40,919 bases of DNA from an uncultured Bacteroides sp. (GTDB lineage Bacteria > Bacteroidota > Bacteroidia > Bacteroidales > Bacteroidaceae), in contig CASELH010000020.1 in the NCBI GenBank assembly GCA_949288715.1, positions 1 through 40,919 of the forward strand. Reading direction: 5' to 3'. The position numbers were made by a program, and so were the translations under genes. Positions within the stretch are counted from its first letter, which is position 1, and each line of letters starts with the position of its first letter. Of the stretch, positions 14,053-22,029 are shown piece after piece. The notes under the pieces were generated by a model, which saw only the letters and a list, made by a program, of their open reading frames with translations, was not told the DNA's origin and ran no database searches.

Positions 14053-16161
14053 ATGAGACGCAGCCTACTGACATATTTGCTCTTAACCCTGCTTGCCACC
14101 GCAAGTGCGGGGGCACAAACCCTGCGCCCCGTCACCCAGACGGGCAATACCTTGCGCGACGCCTACGGCAACCAGGTAGACCCTTCCACGCTGCCCGATA
14201 ATCTGGAAGACAGCACCAATGTAGACATCAAAAGCCTCCCGCCCAAACTGTACATGTGGCAAGTGGAAGGCGAATTGGGCGAACGCCACGTGATGCCTGC
14301 CGACACGGCCAGCCTCAACTTCCAGAACTCCAACCTGGTAGATGGCATGACGGGGCACTACAATTACCTCGGAAACCTGGGCTCGCCACGCCTGTCGCGC
14401 ATCTTCTTCGAGCGGCGGAACGATGAGCCAACCATGTTCATCGAGCCCCTCTCCAGCTTTTACCTGCGCCCCAGCGAAATAAAGTTCACCAACAGCAACG
14501 TGCCCTACACCAACCTGACGTACTACAAAGCGGGCAATAAGGTGAATGGCGAAGAGCGCTTCAAGTCATACTTCTCGGTCAACGCCAATAAGCGCATGGC
14601 CTTCGGTTTCAACATCGATTACCTCTACGGGCGTGGTTTCTACCTCAACCAGTCTACCTCCCACTTCAATGCCGGCCTCTTTGCCAGCTACATAGGCGAG
14701 CGCTACCAGATGCATGCCACCTACCAGAACTTCTACATGAAGATGAATGAGAACGGCGGCATCAGCGACGACCGCTACATCACCAAGCCGGAGGAAATGG
14801 AAGACCCCGGTGGCACCTCCTACATCCCCGTCAACCTGGAGCAGACCACCAACCGCAACCACAACTTCTACGTCTACCTTACCCACCGCTACCGCTTGGG
14901 CTTCCGCCGCGAGACTACCAAGGTAGAAGAGACCCAAGACCAGGCCGCACGCCGCAAGGCGCAGCGCGACAGCACCGCCATACCCATGGACACCCTTATT
15001 GTAGAAGAGTTTGTGCCTGTCACCAGCTTTATCCACACCTTCCAGGTAGAACGCTCGCGCCGCAACTTCCAGGCCGGCACCGAGCCCACCGGCGAAAACT
15101 CCATCTACGACAACACCTACCTGCAAGAAGGCAGCAGCCGCGACAGCACCATGGCCCTCAGCATAAAGAACACCCTTGGCATTGCCCTGCTGGAGGGTTT
15201 CAACAAGTATGCCAAAGCCGGGCTGACGGCCTACATCTCCCACAAGTTCAGCCACTACACGCTGATGAACATGAACACCGAGCTCGAGCGTCCCACCCCG
15301 GTGGACTACAAGGAGCACGAAGTCTACGTGGGCGGCGAGCTGGCCAAGCGCCAAGGCAAACTGCTGCACTACAATGCCACCGGCGAAGTAGGGCTGGCAG
15401 GCAAAGCCATCGGGCAGTTCCGCGTGAAGGGCAATCTCGACCTCAACTTCCGCCTCTGGAAAGACACCGTCAACTTCTATGCCCGCGGATACGTCAGCAA
15501 TACGCTGCCCTCCTTCTACATGCGCCACTACCACTCCAATCACTTCACGTGGGACAACGACAACCTGAGCAAGGAATTTCGCACCCGCGTGGAAGGCGAG
15601 CTGAACATCGACCGCTGGGGCACCAACCTGCGTGCCGGCGTGGAAAACATCAAGAACTACACCTACCTTGGCCCGAAGGCACTGCCCGAGCAACACAGCG
15701 GAAGCATCCAAGTGCTGTCGGCCACGCTGACGCAGAACTTCCGTTTAGGCATTTTCCATCTGGACAACGAGGTGACCTGGCAAAAGACGGGCAACTCCAC
15801 CGTGCTGCCCCTGCCTGAGTTCTCGCTCTACCACAACTTCTACTTGCTGACCAAGCTGGCCAAGAAGGTGCTGACTGTACAGCTGGGTGCCGATGTCAGG
15901 TATTTCACCTCTTACTACGCCCCGGCCTACCAGCCCGCCCTGCAGCAATTCCACCTGCAGGATGCCGACAGCCGGGTGGAGATAGGCGGCTACCCCGTCA
16001 TCAGCGTCTATGCCAACCTGCACCTGAAGCGCACGCGCCTTTTTGCCATGATGTCCCATGTGAATGCAGGCTCAGGCAACCGCAACATGTTTCTTGTGCC
16101 CCATTACCCCATCAACCAGTGGTTGCTCAAGATAGGTGTGTCGTGGAACTTCTACGACTAA
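14053..16161 (+). CDS. Putative porin (Porin_10-like outer-membrane beta-barrel)
   Basis: The 702-residue protein begins with a standard signal peptide (MRRSLLTYLLLTLLATASAGAQ, cleavage near residue 22). The mature part is rich in alternating aromatic/polar strands with Tyr- and Asn-rich turns and ends in a strand closing with SWNFYD, as expected of an outer-membrane barrel. The N-terminal region (DNLEDSTNVDIKSLPPKLY, and GHYNYLGNLGSPRLSRIFFER) matches my memory of the Bacteroidota putative-porin family PF14121. An in-frame start eight codons earlier overlaps the promoter and is less likely. A substrate-binding-like gene follows 27 nt later. The solute is unknown. Confidence 0.75.
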   Translation: MRRSLLTYLLLTLLATASAGAQTLRPVTQTGNTLRDAYGNQVDPSTLPDNLEDSTNVDIKSLPPKLYMWQVEGELGERHVMPADTASLNFQNSNLVDGMTGHYNYLGNLGSPRLSRIFFERRNDEPTMFIEPLSSFYLRPSEIKFTNSNVPYTNLTYYKAGNKVNGEERFKSYFSVNANKRMAFGFNIDYLYGRGFYLNQSTSHFNAGLFASYIGERYQMHATYQNFYMKMNENGGISDDRYITKPEEMEDPGGTSYIPVNLEQTTNRNHNFYVYLTHRYRLGFRRETTKVEETQDQAARRKAQRDSTAIPMDTLIVEEFVPVTSFIHTFQVERSRRNFQAGTEPTGENSIYDNTYLQEGSSRDSTMALSIKNTLGIALLEGFNKYAKAGLTAYISHKFSHYTLMNMNTELERPTPVDYKEHEVYVGGELAKRQGKLLHYNATGEVGLAGKAIGQFRVKGNLDLNFRLWKDTVNFYARGYVSNTLPSFYMRHYHSNHFTWDNDNLSKEFRTRVEGELNIDRWGTNLRAGVENIKNYTYLGPKALPEQHSGSIQVLSATLTQNFRLGIFHLDNEVTWQKTGNSTVLPLPEFSLYHNFYLLTKLAKKVLTVQLGADVRYFTSYYAPAYQPALQQFHLQDADSRVEIGGYPVISVYANLHLKRTRLFAMMSHVNAGSGNRNMFLVPHYPINQWLLKIGVSWNFYD

Positions 16162-16188
16162 CCTCTGCTCCGCCCAAGCTCCGTTACC

Positions 16189-17055
16189 ATGCAATACACA
16201 CTTCCCCATAAATGGCTGAAAAGCATCCTGCTGCTGGCACTGGCGTTGCTCGTCTTGTCGCTGGCCTTCCTGCTCATGCCCGGAAAAGAAACGCCCTCCA
16301 CCGACCGGACTCTCCACAGGGATTATGCCGAAATACAGGCAGAAGGCATCTTGCACGCCGTCACAGAATATGACCCCATCAGCTACCATGCCGCCGGCGA
16401 CACTGTGGCCGGTTTCCACTACGAATTGCTGTCCGCCTTTGCCCGCCGGCATGGACTGAAGTGCGACCTGTCGGCCGAAATGTCTTTCAGCAAGCAGCTG
16501 AAGGGATTGGAAGAAGGCCGATACGACCTGATAGCCTACGGCCTGCTGGCCACCAGCGAGGTGAAAGACTCCTTGCTGCTGACCCGCCCCATCGTGCTGA
16601 ACCGCCAAGTGCTGGTGCAGCGCAAAGATACCGCAGGCGGCGACACCCTTGCCATACGGAACCAGCTTGACCTGGCAGGCAAGACAGTGCATGTGGTGAA
16701 AGGCTCGCCCGCCATGCTGCGCATCCGCAACCTGGGGGACGAGATAGGAGACACCATCTACATCCGCGAAATAGAACGCTATGGTGCCGAACAACTCATT
16801 TCGCTCGTGGCCCATGGCGACATAGACTACGCCGTGTGCGACGAGAGCATCGCCCGCGCTGCCCTCGACAGCCTGCCGCAGATAGACATCAGCGTGGCCA
16901 TCGGCTTCACCCAGTTCCATTCATGGGCCGTGGGCCGCCGGTCGCCCGCCTTGCTCGACAGCCTGAATGCCTGGCTCGCGGCGTACGAAAACAGCAAAGA
17001 GTATCGCGACCTGTGCCGCAAGTACGGGCTTTCCCCTGTCACTCCAGGTCGTTGA
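16189..17055 (+). CDS. Membrane-anchored substrate-binding-domain protein (SBP_bac_3 / MltF N-domain-like)
   Basis: The 288-residue protein has an N-terminal signal anchor (about 10-30) and then a bilobal periplasmic-binding fold: ILHAVTEYDPISYH, GFHYELLSAFARRHG, LEEGRYDLIAYGLLAT, DLAGKTVHVVKGSPA and DIDYAVCDESIA are typical family-3 landmarks. It ends after that domain, so it lacks the transglycosylase domain of MltF. It follows the porin gene by 27 nt and probably shares its transcript. Its last 17 nt overlap the end of nadE on the other strand. The ligand could be an amino acid or cell-wall fragment; this is not determined. Confidence 0.75.
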   Translation: MQYTLPHKWLKSILLLALALLVLSLAFLLMPGKETPSTDRTLHRDYAEIQAEGILHAVTEYDPISYHAAGDTVAGFHYELLSAFARRHGLKCDLSAEMSFSKQLKGLEEGRYDLIAYGLLATSEVKDSLLLTRPIVLNRQVLVQRKDTAGGDTLAIRNQLDLAGKTVHVVKGSPAMLRIRNLGDEIGDTIYIREIERYGAEQLISLVAHGDIDYAVCDESIARAALDSLPQIDISVAIGFTQFHSWAVGRRSPALLDSLNAWLAAYENSKEYRDLCRKYGLSPVTPGR

Positions 17056-18961
17056 GCCACATTCCCACAGTGGCATCGCTGGGCATGCGCCAGTCGCCCC
17101 TCGGGCTCAAGGCTATACTGCCCACCTTGGGGCCGTCGGGCAGGCACGAGCGCTTGAACTGCTGGTTGAAGAACCGGCGGCAGAAAGTGCGCAGCCACTT
17201 CTTGATAACCTCTTCCTCATACACACCCTTGAAAGCCCTGTCGGCCAGAAAGAATATCTTGGCCGGGCGGAACCCGTAGCGCAAGAAGTAGTACAGGAAA
17301 AAGTCGTGCAGCTCGTACGGCCCCACCAGGTCTTCGGTAATCTGGCTGATGTTTCCGTTCTCGTCGGCCGGAATCAGCTCGGGGCTGATGGGTGTGTCCA
17401 CAATGTCGAGCAGCGTGCGGCGCGAGTCCTCGTCCATGCCGTGCCCGGCCACCCACGTCACCAGGTAGCGCACCAGCGTCTTGGGCACCCCGGCGTTTAC
17501 GCCGTACATCGACATGTGGTCGCCGTTGTAGGTGGCCCAGCCCAGGGCCAGTTCCGACAGGTCGCCTGTGCCCACCACCATGCCTCCCGTCTGGTTGGCA
17601 ATGTCCATCAGCACCTGGGTGCGCTCGCGCGCCTGCGCGTTCTCGTAGGTCACGTCGTGCACGGCGGGGTCGTGCCCTATGTCCTCGAAGTGCTGCAGGC
17701 AAGCCTGCTTGATGCTCACCTCGCGCACCGTCACCCCGAGCGACGTCATCAGGCTGACGGCATTGAGGTGTGTTCGGTCGGTAGTGCCGAAGCCCGGCAT
17801 GGTGACACCGATGATGCCCTTGCGTGCCCAGCCCAGCTTGTCGAACGTGCGTACGCACACCAGCAGCGCCAGCGTGGAGTCCAGTCCGCCGGAGATGCCC
17901 ACTACGGCACTTTTGGCCTGCGTGTGCACCAGCCGTTGCGCCAGCCCGGCCACCTGGATGGAGAATATCTCCTCGCAACGCTCGTCGGTGCAGGCGCCTT
18001 GCGGCATGAAGGGGTGGGGGTCGAAGGTGCGGGTCAGCACAAACTCCTTGCTGTTGACATACTCTGTGGCGATGCGCCGTGCAGGCTCCATGCCGCAAAG
18101 GTGCGCGCGGCACGAGGCAAAGGTAGTGTTTACGCGTCGCTCCGTGCGCAGGCGCTCCACGTCAATCTCGCTCACCACCACCTGCTCGTCCAGCGAAAAG
18201 CGCTTGCTGCGGGCCAGCAGCGTGCCGTTTTCGTAAATCAGCCCGTTGCCGGCAAACACCACGTCGGTAGTCGACTCGCCGAAGCCGCACGAACTGAACA
18301 CATATCCGGCTATGCAGCGTGCCGACTGCTGGGCAATGAGCCCGCACAGGTAGTCGTGCTTGCCTATGCCCTCATTGTCTGCCGAGAGGTTGAAGATAAT
18401 CTCCGCCCCCCGCAGCGCCAGCATGGAAGCCGGGGGCACGGGTGCCCAAAGGTCTTCGCACAGCTCGATGCCGAATACCGTGTCCGACGTTTCAAACAGC
18501 AGGTCGGCTCCCAGCGGCACCACTTGTCCGCACAGGCGTACACTCTTGTCGGCCACGTCGGCGGCCGAGGTGAACCACCGCTTCTCGTAAAACTCCTTAT
18601 AGTTAGGTAAATATGTTTTAGGCACAACGCCCAGAATTTTGCCTTTCTGTATCACCGCGGCGGTGTTGAGCAAGGCCCCGTTCAGCGGCACAGGCATCCC
18701 CACAATGGAGATGATGTCCAGCTGGCGCGTATTGTTCAGCACCTGCATCAACCCCATTTCCGCCTCCTCCAGCAGCAGTTGTTGGCCAAAAAGGTCGGCA
18801 CACGTATAGCCCGTGATGCTCAACTCCGGGAAAACAATCACCTGCACCCCCTTGCCGTCGGCAATGATAATCTCCTTCTCAATCTGGTTGGCATTGTGCT
18901 TGCAATCGGCCACCTTCACGCGCGGCACCGCAGCCGCCACCTTTACAAATCCGTACTTCAT
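17039..18961 (-). CDS. nadE: Glutamine-dependent NAD+ synthetase
   Basis: This cytosolic enzyme makes NAD+ from deamido-NAD+ using ammonia from glutamine. The 640-residue protein has an N-terminal nitrilase-type glutaminase with the triad Glu46 (PELSITGYTC), Lys115 (KTYLPNYKEFYEKRWF) and Cys168 (GIELCEDLWAP), and a C-terminal synthetase with the PP-loop SGGLDSTLAL at 357-366. The start at 18961 is chosen because a promoter box stands 34-41 nt upstream; the in-frame extension to 19057 would run through the promoter. The 3' end overlaps the convergent substrate-binding gene by 17 nt. Confidence 0.95.
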   Translation of the reverse strand: MKYGFVKVAAAVPRVKVADCKHNANQIEKEIIIADGKGVQVIVFPELSITGYTCADLFGQQLLLEEAEMGLMQVLNNTRQLDIISIVGMPVPLNGALLNTAAVIQKGKILGVVPKTYLPNYKEFYEKRWFTSAADVADKSVRLCGQVVPLGADLLFETSDTVFGIELCEDLWAPVPPASMLALRGAEIIFNLSADNEGIGKHDYLCGLIAQQSARCIAGYVFSSCGFGESTTDVVFAGNGLIYENGTLLARSKRFSLDEQVVVSEIDVERLRTERRVNTTFASCRAHLCGMEPARRIATEYVNSKEFVLTRTFDPHPFMPQGACTDERCEEIFSIQVAGLAQRLVHTQAKSAVVGISGGLDSTLALLVCVRTFDKLGWARKGIIGVTMPGFGTTDRTHLNAVSLMTSLGVTVREVSIKQACLQHFEDIGHDPAVHDVTYENAQARERTQVLMDIANQTGGMVVGTGDLSELALGWATYNGDHMSMYGVNAGVPKTLVRYLVTWVAGHGMDEDSRRTLLDIVDTPISPELIPADENGNISQITEDLVGPYELHDFFLYYFLRYGFRPAKIFFLADRAFKGVYEEEVIKKWLRTFCRRFFNQQFKRSCLPDGPKVGSIALSPRGDWRMPSDATVGMWLNDLE

Positions 18962-18994
18962 AAGCAATCCGTCAAAGTTGATTGTACTACGACA

Positions 18995-19002
18995 CAAAAA
19001 TA
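18995..19002 (-). promoter_or_regulatory. Promoter of nadE
   Basis: TATTTTTG on the minus strand matches TAnnTTTG, with a TTGG 23 bp further upstream as in tkt and galM. The repeat element copy 2 begins about 57 bp behind it. Confidence 0.65.
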
Positions 19003-19058
19003 AGACAAAATCCCCACACCGCCAACACGCAGGCCGAGAAAGCTCGGCTTGTGACAAG

Positions 19059-19182
19059 TTTTCTTACCCACCTTGTCCGTATTTCCTACGTTCCACCTCC
19101 GCTCCATAGCGCGCATCCGGGAGCGAAGCAGGTAAGGAGTTGGTAAGGAGCGGGTAAGGAGAAGGAAAGAAGATGGTAAAAT
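19059..19182 (+). repeat. Dispersed ~124-bp element, copy 2: 50-bp core plus 11-bp-period array
   Basis: The core at 19059-19108 differs from copy 1 (1799-1848, opposite strand) at only three positions. The shared GAGCGAAGCA follows, then GGTAAGGAG units every 11 bp ending in GGTAAAAT. A small hairpin (GCCGAG/CTCGGC, 19033-19048) lies just before the core, between it and the nadE promoter. The copy sits between nadE (minus) and the fimbrial operon (plus); relative to the fimbrial genes its orientation is the same as copy 1's. Confidence 0.85.
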
Positions 19183-19396
19183 GGGCAGACAATTCAGTAT
19201 CGTATCTGACTGGATTACAGTGTGGTCGGATGTAAGAAATATTACTATTCAGTAGTATTTTCGCATTTTCGGGTGTAAAATGTTATGATTTTGATTGTCC
19301 GGAAAAATAGAAATGCCGAAAGTTGCGGACAGCAGGCATGCCCTGTCCCGCCGAAACGTTCGTACTGCCCGGCGGGGGTGTTCATGATTATTAGGA

Positions 19397-19597
19397 AAGG
19401 AAAACATTTTATTGAAAGAATATTGCATGTTATAAAAATTGTTGTTGCTTTTGCAGCCGCAAACAAACGGGCGCAAGGATAAAACAAGACAGAAGACACT
19501 GAAGCGGATTTTAAAGAAGGAAAACATTTTATTGAAGATTTTATTGAATAAACGATTATATTTAGAGATTTATTCCTATCTTTGCAGCCGCAAACAA
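19397..19597 (+). repeat. Partly duplicated promoter region of the fimbrial operon
   Basis: A 20-bp block (AAGGAAAACATTTTATTGAA) is present at 19397-19416 and 19517-19536. A 17-bp block (TTTGCAGCCGCAAACAA) is at 19450-19466 and 19581-19597. Each second block includes or leads to a -7 box: TGCTTTTG (degraded) in the left copy and TATCTTTG (perfect) in the right copy. The rest of 19183-19695 is A/T-rich with a small palindrome (TACTATTCAGTAGTA) near 19245 and no convincing gene. Confidence 0.75.
19577..19584 (+). promoter_or_regulatory. Promoter of the fimbrial operon
   Basis: TATCTTTG matches TAnnTTTG exactly and leaves a leader of about 108 nt before the ATG at 19696. It lies in the second copy of a duplicated block. 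Confidence 0.7.
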
Positions 19598-19695
19598 GAT
19601 AAAGCGCAAACAGACAAACAGGCAAGTCCCGCCAACAAGACAAAATTATTATCTTATCATAACGTTCGTAAACAGTGACGATTGAATCAAAGATT

Positions 19696-20958
19696 ATGAG
19701 AAAAATCCTCACGACAGCCTTGTTGCTGTGCAGCCTGTACGCACAGGCTCAAATTCAAACAGATTCCGTGCGGGTGTATTACCGCGTGGGGAAGTCGCTT
19801 TTGGAGCCGGGCTTCCATGGCAACGACACGGTGCTGGCCGACTTTGTGCAACGCCTGCGCCGGGTGACGGAAGACCCGCGGAACCGGAATTTCAACTTTC
19901 GCATCAAGTCGTATGCCTCGCCCGAAGGGCCGCTCTCCCTCAACCGGCGGCTGTATGCCGGGCGCACGGAGGCATTTATGGGTTACCTGCGGCAAGAGGG
20001 CATCAGCCTGCCGGGGCGGACGGGCCTTTGGCAGGACGGGTGCTATAACTGGGAGGAGTTGCGCCGGCGGGTGGAAGACTCGGACATGCCTTACAGGGCG
20101 GAGGTGCTGGACATTCTGCGTAATGTGTCCGAATGGGGACACGACGGCACGGTGGAGCTGCGCAAAGAGCAGCTGATGGCACTGGCGGGCGGCGAGCCCT
20201 TCCGCTACATGCTGCGCCGTTTCTTCCCGGAAATGCGCTACTCGTCCATGCTGCTGTTTTATGAAACGGTGGACCCGGGGCTGGGGCCGCAGATTCCCTT
20301 GCCGGAAGTGCCCGCGACAGCGTTGCCGGGCCGGCTGGCACCCCTGGCCGGGCAATGCCCGGCGCCCAAGGCGGAAGTGAAGACCGGGAAGCCTTTCTAC
20401 ATGGCAGTGAAAACCAATCTGCTGTACGATGCGGCATTGGTTCCAAACATCGGAGTAGAGTTCCATCTGAAGAACAACTGGAGCCTCAGTGCCGGATGGA
20501 TGTACGGCTGGTGGAAGAAAGACCGCATCCACTGGTACTGGCGTGCCTACGGGGGCGACATCACGGTAAGGAAATGGCTGGGCAAGGCAGCCCGGGAAAA
20601 ACCGCTTACGGGACACCATCTCGGCATCTACGGGCAGGTGCTGACATACGACTTCGAAACCGGCGGGCGCGGCTACATGGGCGGCGAGCCGGGCGGGACG
20701 CTGTTCGACCGCGCCAACTTTGCCGGAGGCGTAGAATACGGCTACTCGCTGCCCATACGCCGGAGGCTGAACCTCGACTTCACCATCGGCATCGGCTATA
20801 TGGGCGGGAAATATTACGAGTATAAACCGATAGACGACTGCTACGTATGGCAGGCAACCAAACAACGCCACTACTTCGGCCCCACGAAACTGGAGGTCTC
20901 GCTGGTGTGGCTCCTGGGGCGCGACAACATCAATAAAGGGAAAGGAGGCAAACGATGA
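19696..20958 (+). CDS. OmpA-like / DUF3575 outer-membrane protein of the fimbrial operon
   Basis: The 420-residue protein has a signal peptide (MRKILTTALLLCSLYAQA, then Gln). Residues about 25-110 resemble an OmpA-type fold (VRVYYRVGKSLLEP, FNFRIKSYASPEGPLSLNRR). From about 240 a DUF3575 domain follows: FYMAVKTNLLYDAALVPNIG, then Trp-rich strands and a C-terminal strand LEVSLVWLLG. DUF3575 proteins with this layout are usual first genes of Bacteroidota fimbrial operons and probably sit in the outer membrane to help anchor or assemble fimbriae. ATG 19696 is preferred to the upstream GTG at 19675 because it begins the signal peptide. Its TGA overlaps the next ATG. Confidence 0.8.
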   Translation: MRKILTTALLLCSLYAQAQIQTDSVRVYYRVGKSLLEPGFHGNDTVLADFVQRLRRVTEDPRNRNFNFRIKSYASPEGPLSLNRRLYAGRTEAFMGYLRQEGISLPGRTGLWQDGCYNWEELRRRVEDSDMPYRAEVLDILRNVSEWGHDGTVELRKEQLMALAGGEPFRYMLRRFFPEMRYSSMLLFYETVDPGLGPQIPLPEVPATALPGRLAPLAGQCPAPKAEVKTGKPFYMAVKTNLLYDAALVPNIGVEFHLKNNWSLSAGWMYGWWKKDRIHWYWRAYGGDITVRKWLGKAAREKPLTGHHLGIYGQVLTYDFETGGRGYMGGEPGGTLFDRANFAGGVEYGYSLPIRRRLNLDFTIGIGYMGGKYYEYKPIDDCYVWQATKQRHYFGPTKLEVSLVWLLGRDNINKGKGGKR

Positions 20959-21998
20959 AACGGCTATTTTACCTCATGGCATGGGTACTGCTCCTTACGG
21001 CATGCGAGCACAAGGAACTGTGTTTCCAGCATCCGCACACCGCGCAGCTGCTGGTGGAGTTCAACTGGAGCTATGCGCCCGATGCCGAGCGCGACAACGC
21101 GGTGGAAGGCATGTGTCTGTGGTTCTACCCGGTGGACGAGGAAGGAACGCAGACGGGCGAGCCTTTGCGCTACGACCTGGCGGGCATGAAGGGCGGCACG
21201 GTGGAAATCCCCGTGGGCAGATACCAGGTGCTATACTATAATAATGACTACGAAGTGGTGCAGTTCCGCAATGTGGTCGACTTCTGGCGGAAGGAATGCT
21301 ACACCCGCGAGGGCAACCTCTTTGAACCCATCTACGGCAACACGGTGAACTATGCGCCCCGCGCCGAAGGGACGGAGGAGGAACGGGTGGTCATCACGCC
21401 GGACATGATGTGGGGCGACCACGCCATGAACCTCGACATCCATGACCGGGGGCTGAGCTACTGGTTTGTGCGCGACGGCGAGACGGAGCGCACCACCGTC
21501 GAGCGCGACGAACACCGCCTGACGCTGATGCCCCACGAGCAAATCTGCTACTACACCTACGAAATACGCAACGTGGAAAACCTCGATGGCATCACGCAGA
21601 TGTGCGCCTCGCTGTCGGGCATGTCCGGCTCGGTGTTCTGTGCGGCGGAGCAGGTGAGGCGGGAATATGTGACGCTGCCCTTCGAAGCCTCGGCGGGCGA
21701 CGAGACCACCATCGAAGGAGAGTTCCACACCTTCGGCCATTATGACGCGGACACGGACGTGACCCGTGCCGAAGGCGGTGCGGAGGCACCTCACAAGCTG
21801 GTGCTCTACGTCTGGCTGAAAGACGGCTCGAAGTATTACTACACCTTCGACGTGACGGACCAAGTGGACGAAGCGCCGGAGAAACGCCGCGTGCACATCG
21901 TCATCGACGGGCTGACCTTGCCCGAACCCATCACGGGCGGCGACATGGAGGTCGGCGTGGATGACTGGATTGTAGTGAATGAGGATATTACCATGTAA
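20955..21998 (+). CDS. DUF5119 lipoprotein, probable fimbrial anchor or accessory subunit
   Basis: The 347-residue protein has a lipoprotein signal peptide with lipobox LTAC and Cys17. It continues with ELCFQHPHTAQLLVEFNWSY, the start I associate with DUF5119. Its two-domain beta-rich layout and position resemble FimB/Mfa2-type anchor subunits, which stay lipid-bound and cap the fibre base; that role is inferred. It is coupled to the DUF3575 gene by an ATGA overlap and is followed after 31 nt by the stalk subunit. Its DNA looks clearly richer in G and C than the next gene. Confidence 0.75.
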   Translation: MKRLFYLMAWVLLLTACEHKELCFQHPHTAQLLVEFNWSYAPDAERDNAVEGMCLWFYPVDEEGTQTGEPLRYDLAGMKGGTVEIPVGRYQVLYYNNDYEVVQFRNVVDFWRKECYTREGNLFEPIYGNTVNYAPRAEGTEEERVVITPDMMWGDHAMNLDIHDRGLSYWFVRDGETERTTVERDEHRLTLMPHEQICYYTYEIRNVENLDGITQMCASLSGMSGSVFCAAEQVRREYVTLPFEASAGDETTIEGEFHTFGHYDADTDVTRAEGGAEAPHKLVLYVWLKDGSKYYYTFDVTDQVDEAPEKRRVHIVIDGLTLPEPITGGDMEVGVDDWIVVNEDITM

Positions 21999-22029
21999 TA
22001 TATGTATGTTTCACTTAAATTTTTAAGCA

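Larger units (their letters stand above)
19355..19670 (+). repeat. Two direct copies of AACGTTCGTA around the fimbrial promoter
   Basis: The 10-mer occurs at 19355-19364 and 19661-19670, in the same orientation, bracketing the promoter of the fimbrial operon. The first copy, read as AAACGTTCGT, fits the ARACGTWCGT core I recall for the Bacteroides fragilis Mpi invertase; the second differs at its first base. Similarity ends at 10 bp. Confidence 0.35.

Noticed and set aside
14566-15711. 381-residue minus-strand reading frame opposite the porin
   Set aside because: Its Val/Ala/His-rich composition is an antisense reflection of the porin gene; there is no promoter or motif.
16967-18610. 547-residue plus-strand reading frame opposite nadE
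   Set aside because: It mirrors nadE codon structure in antisense, is His/Val-rich with no recognisable domain, and nadE is unmistakable on the other strand.
18962-19057. Extended N-terminus of nadE
   Set aside because: The extra 32 codons cross the nadE promoter box; the conserved protein begins at MKYGFVKVAA.
19355-19670. Invertible fimbrial promoter
   Set aside because: The two 10-mers are direct, not inverted, and I found no longer inverted repeats around the promoter; kept only as a low-weight observation.
19245-19712. 155-residue minus-strand reading frame upstream of the fimbrial operon
   Set aside because: It runs through the duplicated promoter blocks, has no signal, domain or promoter, and has the composition of non-coding DNA.
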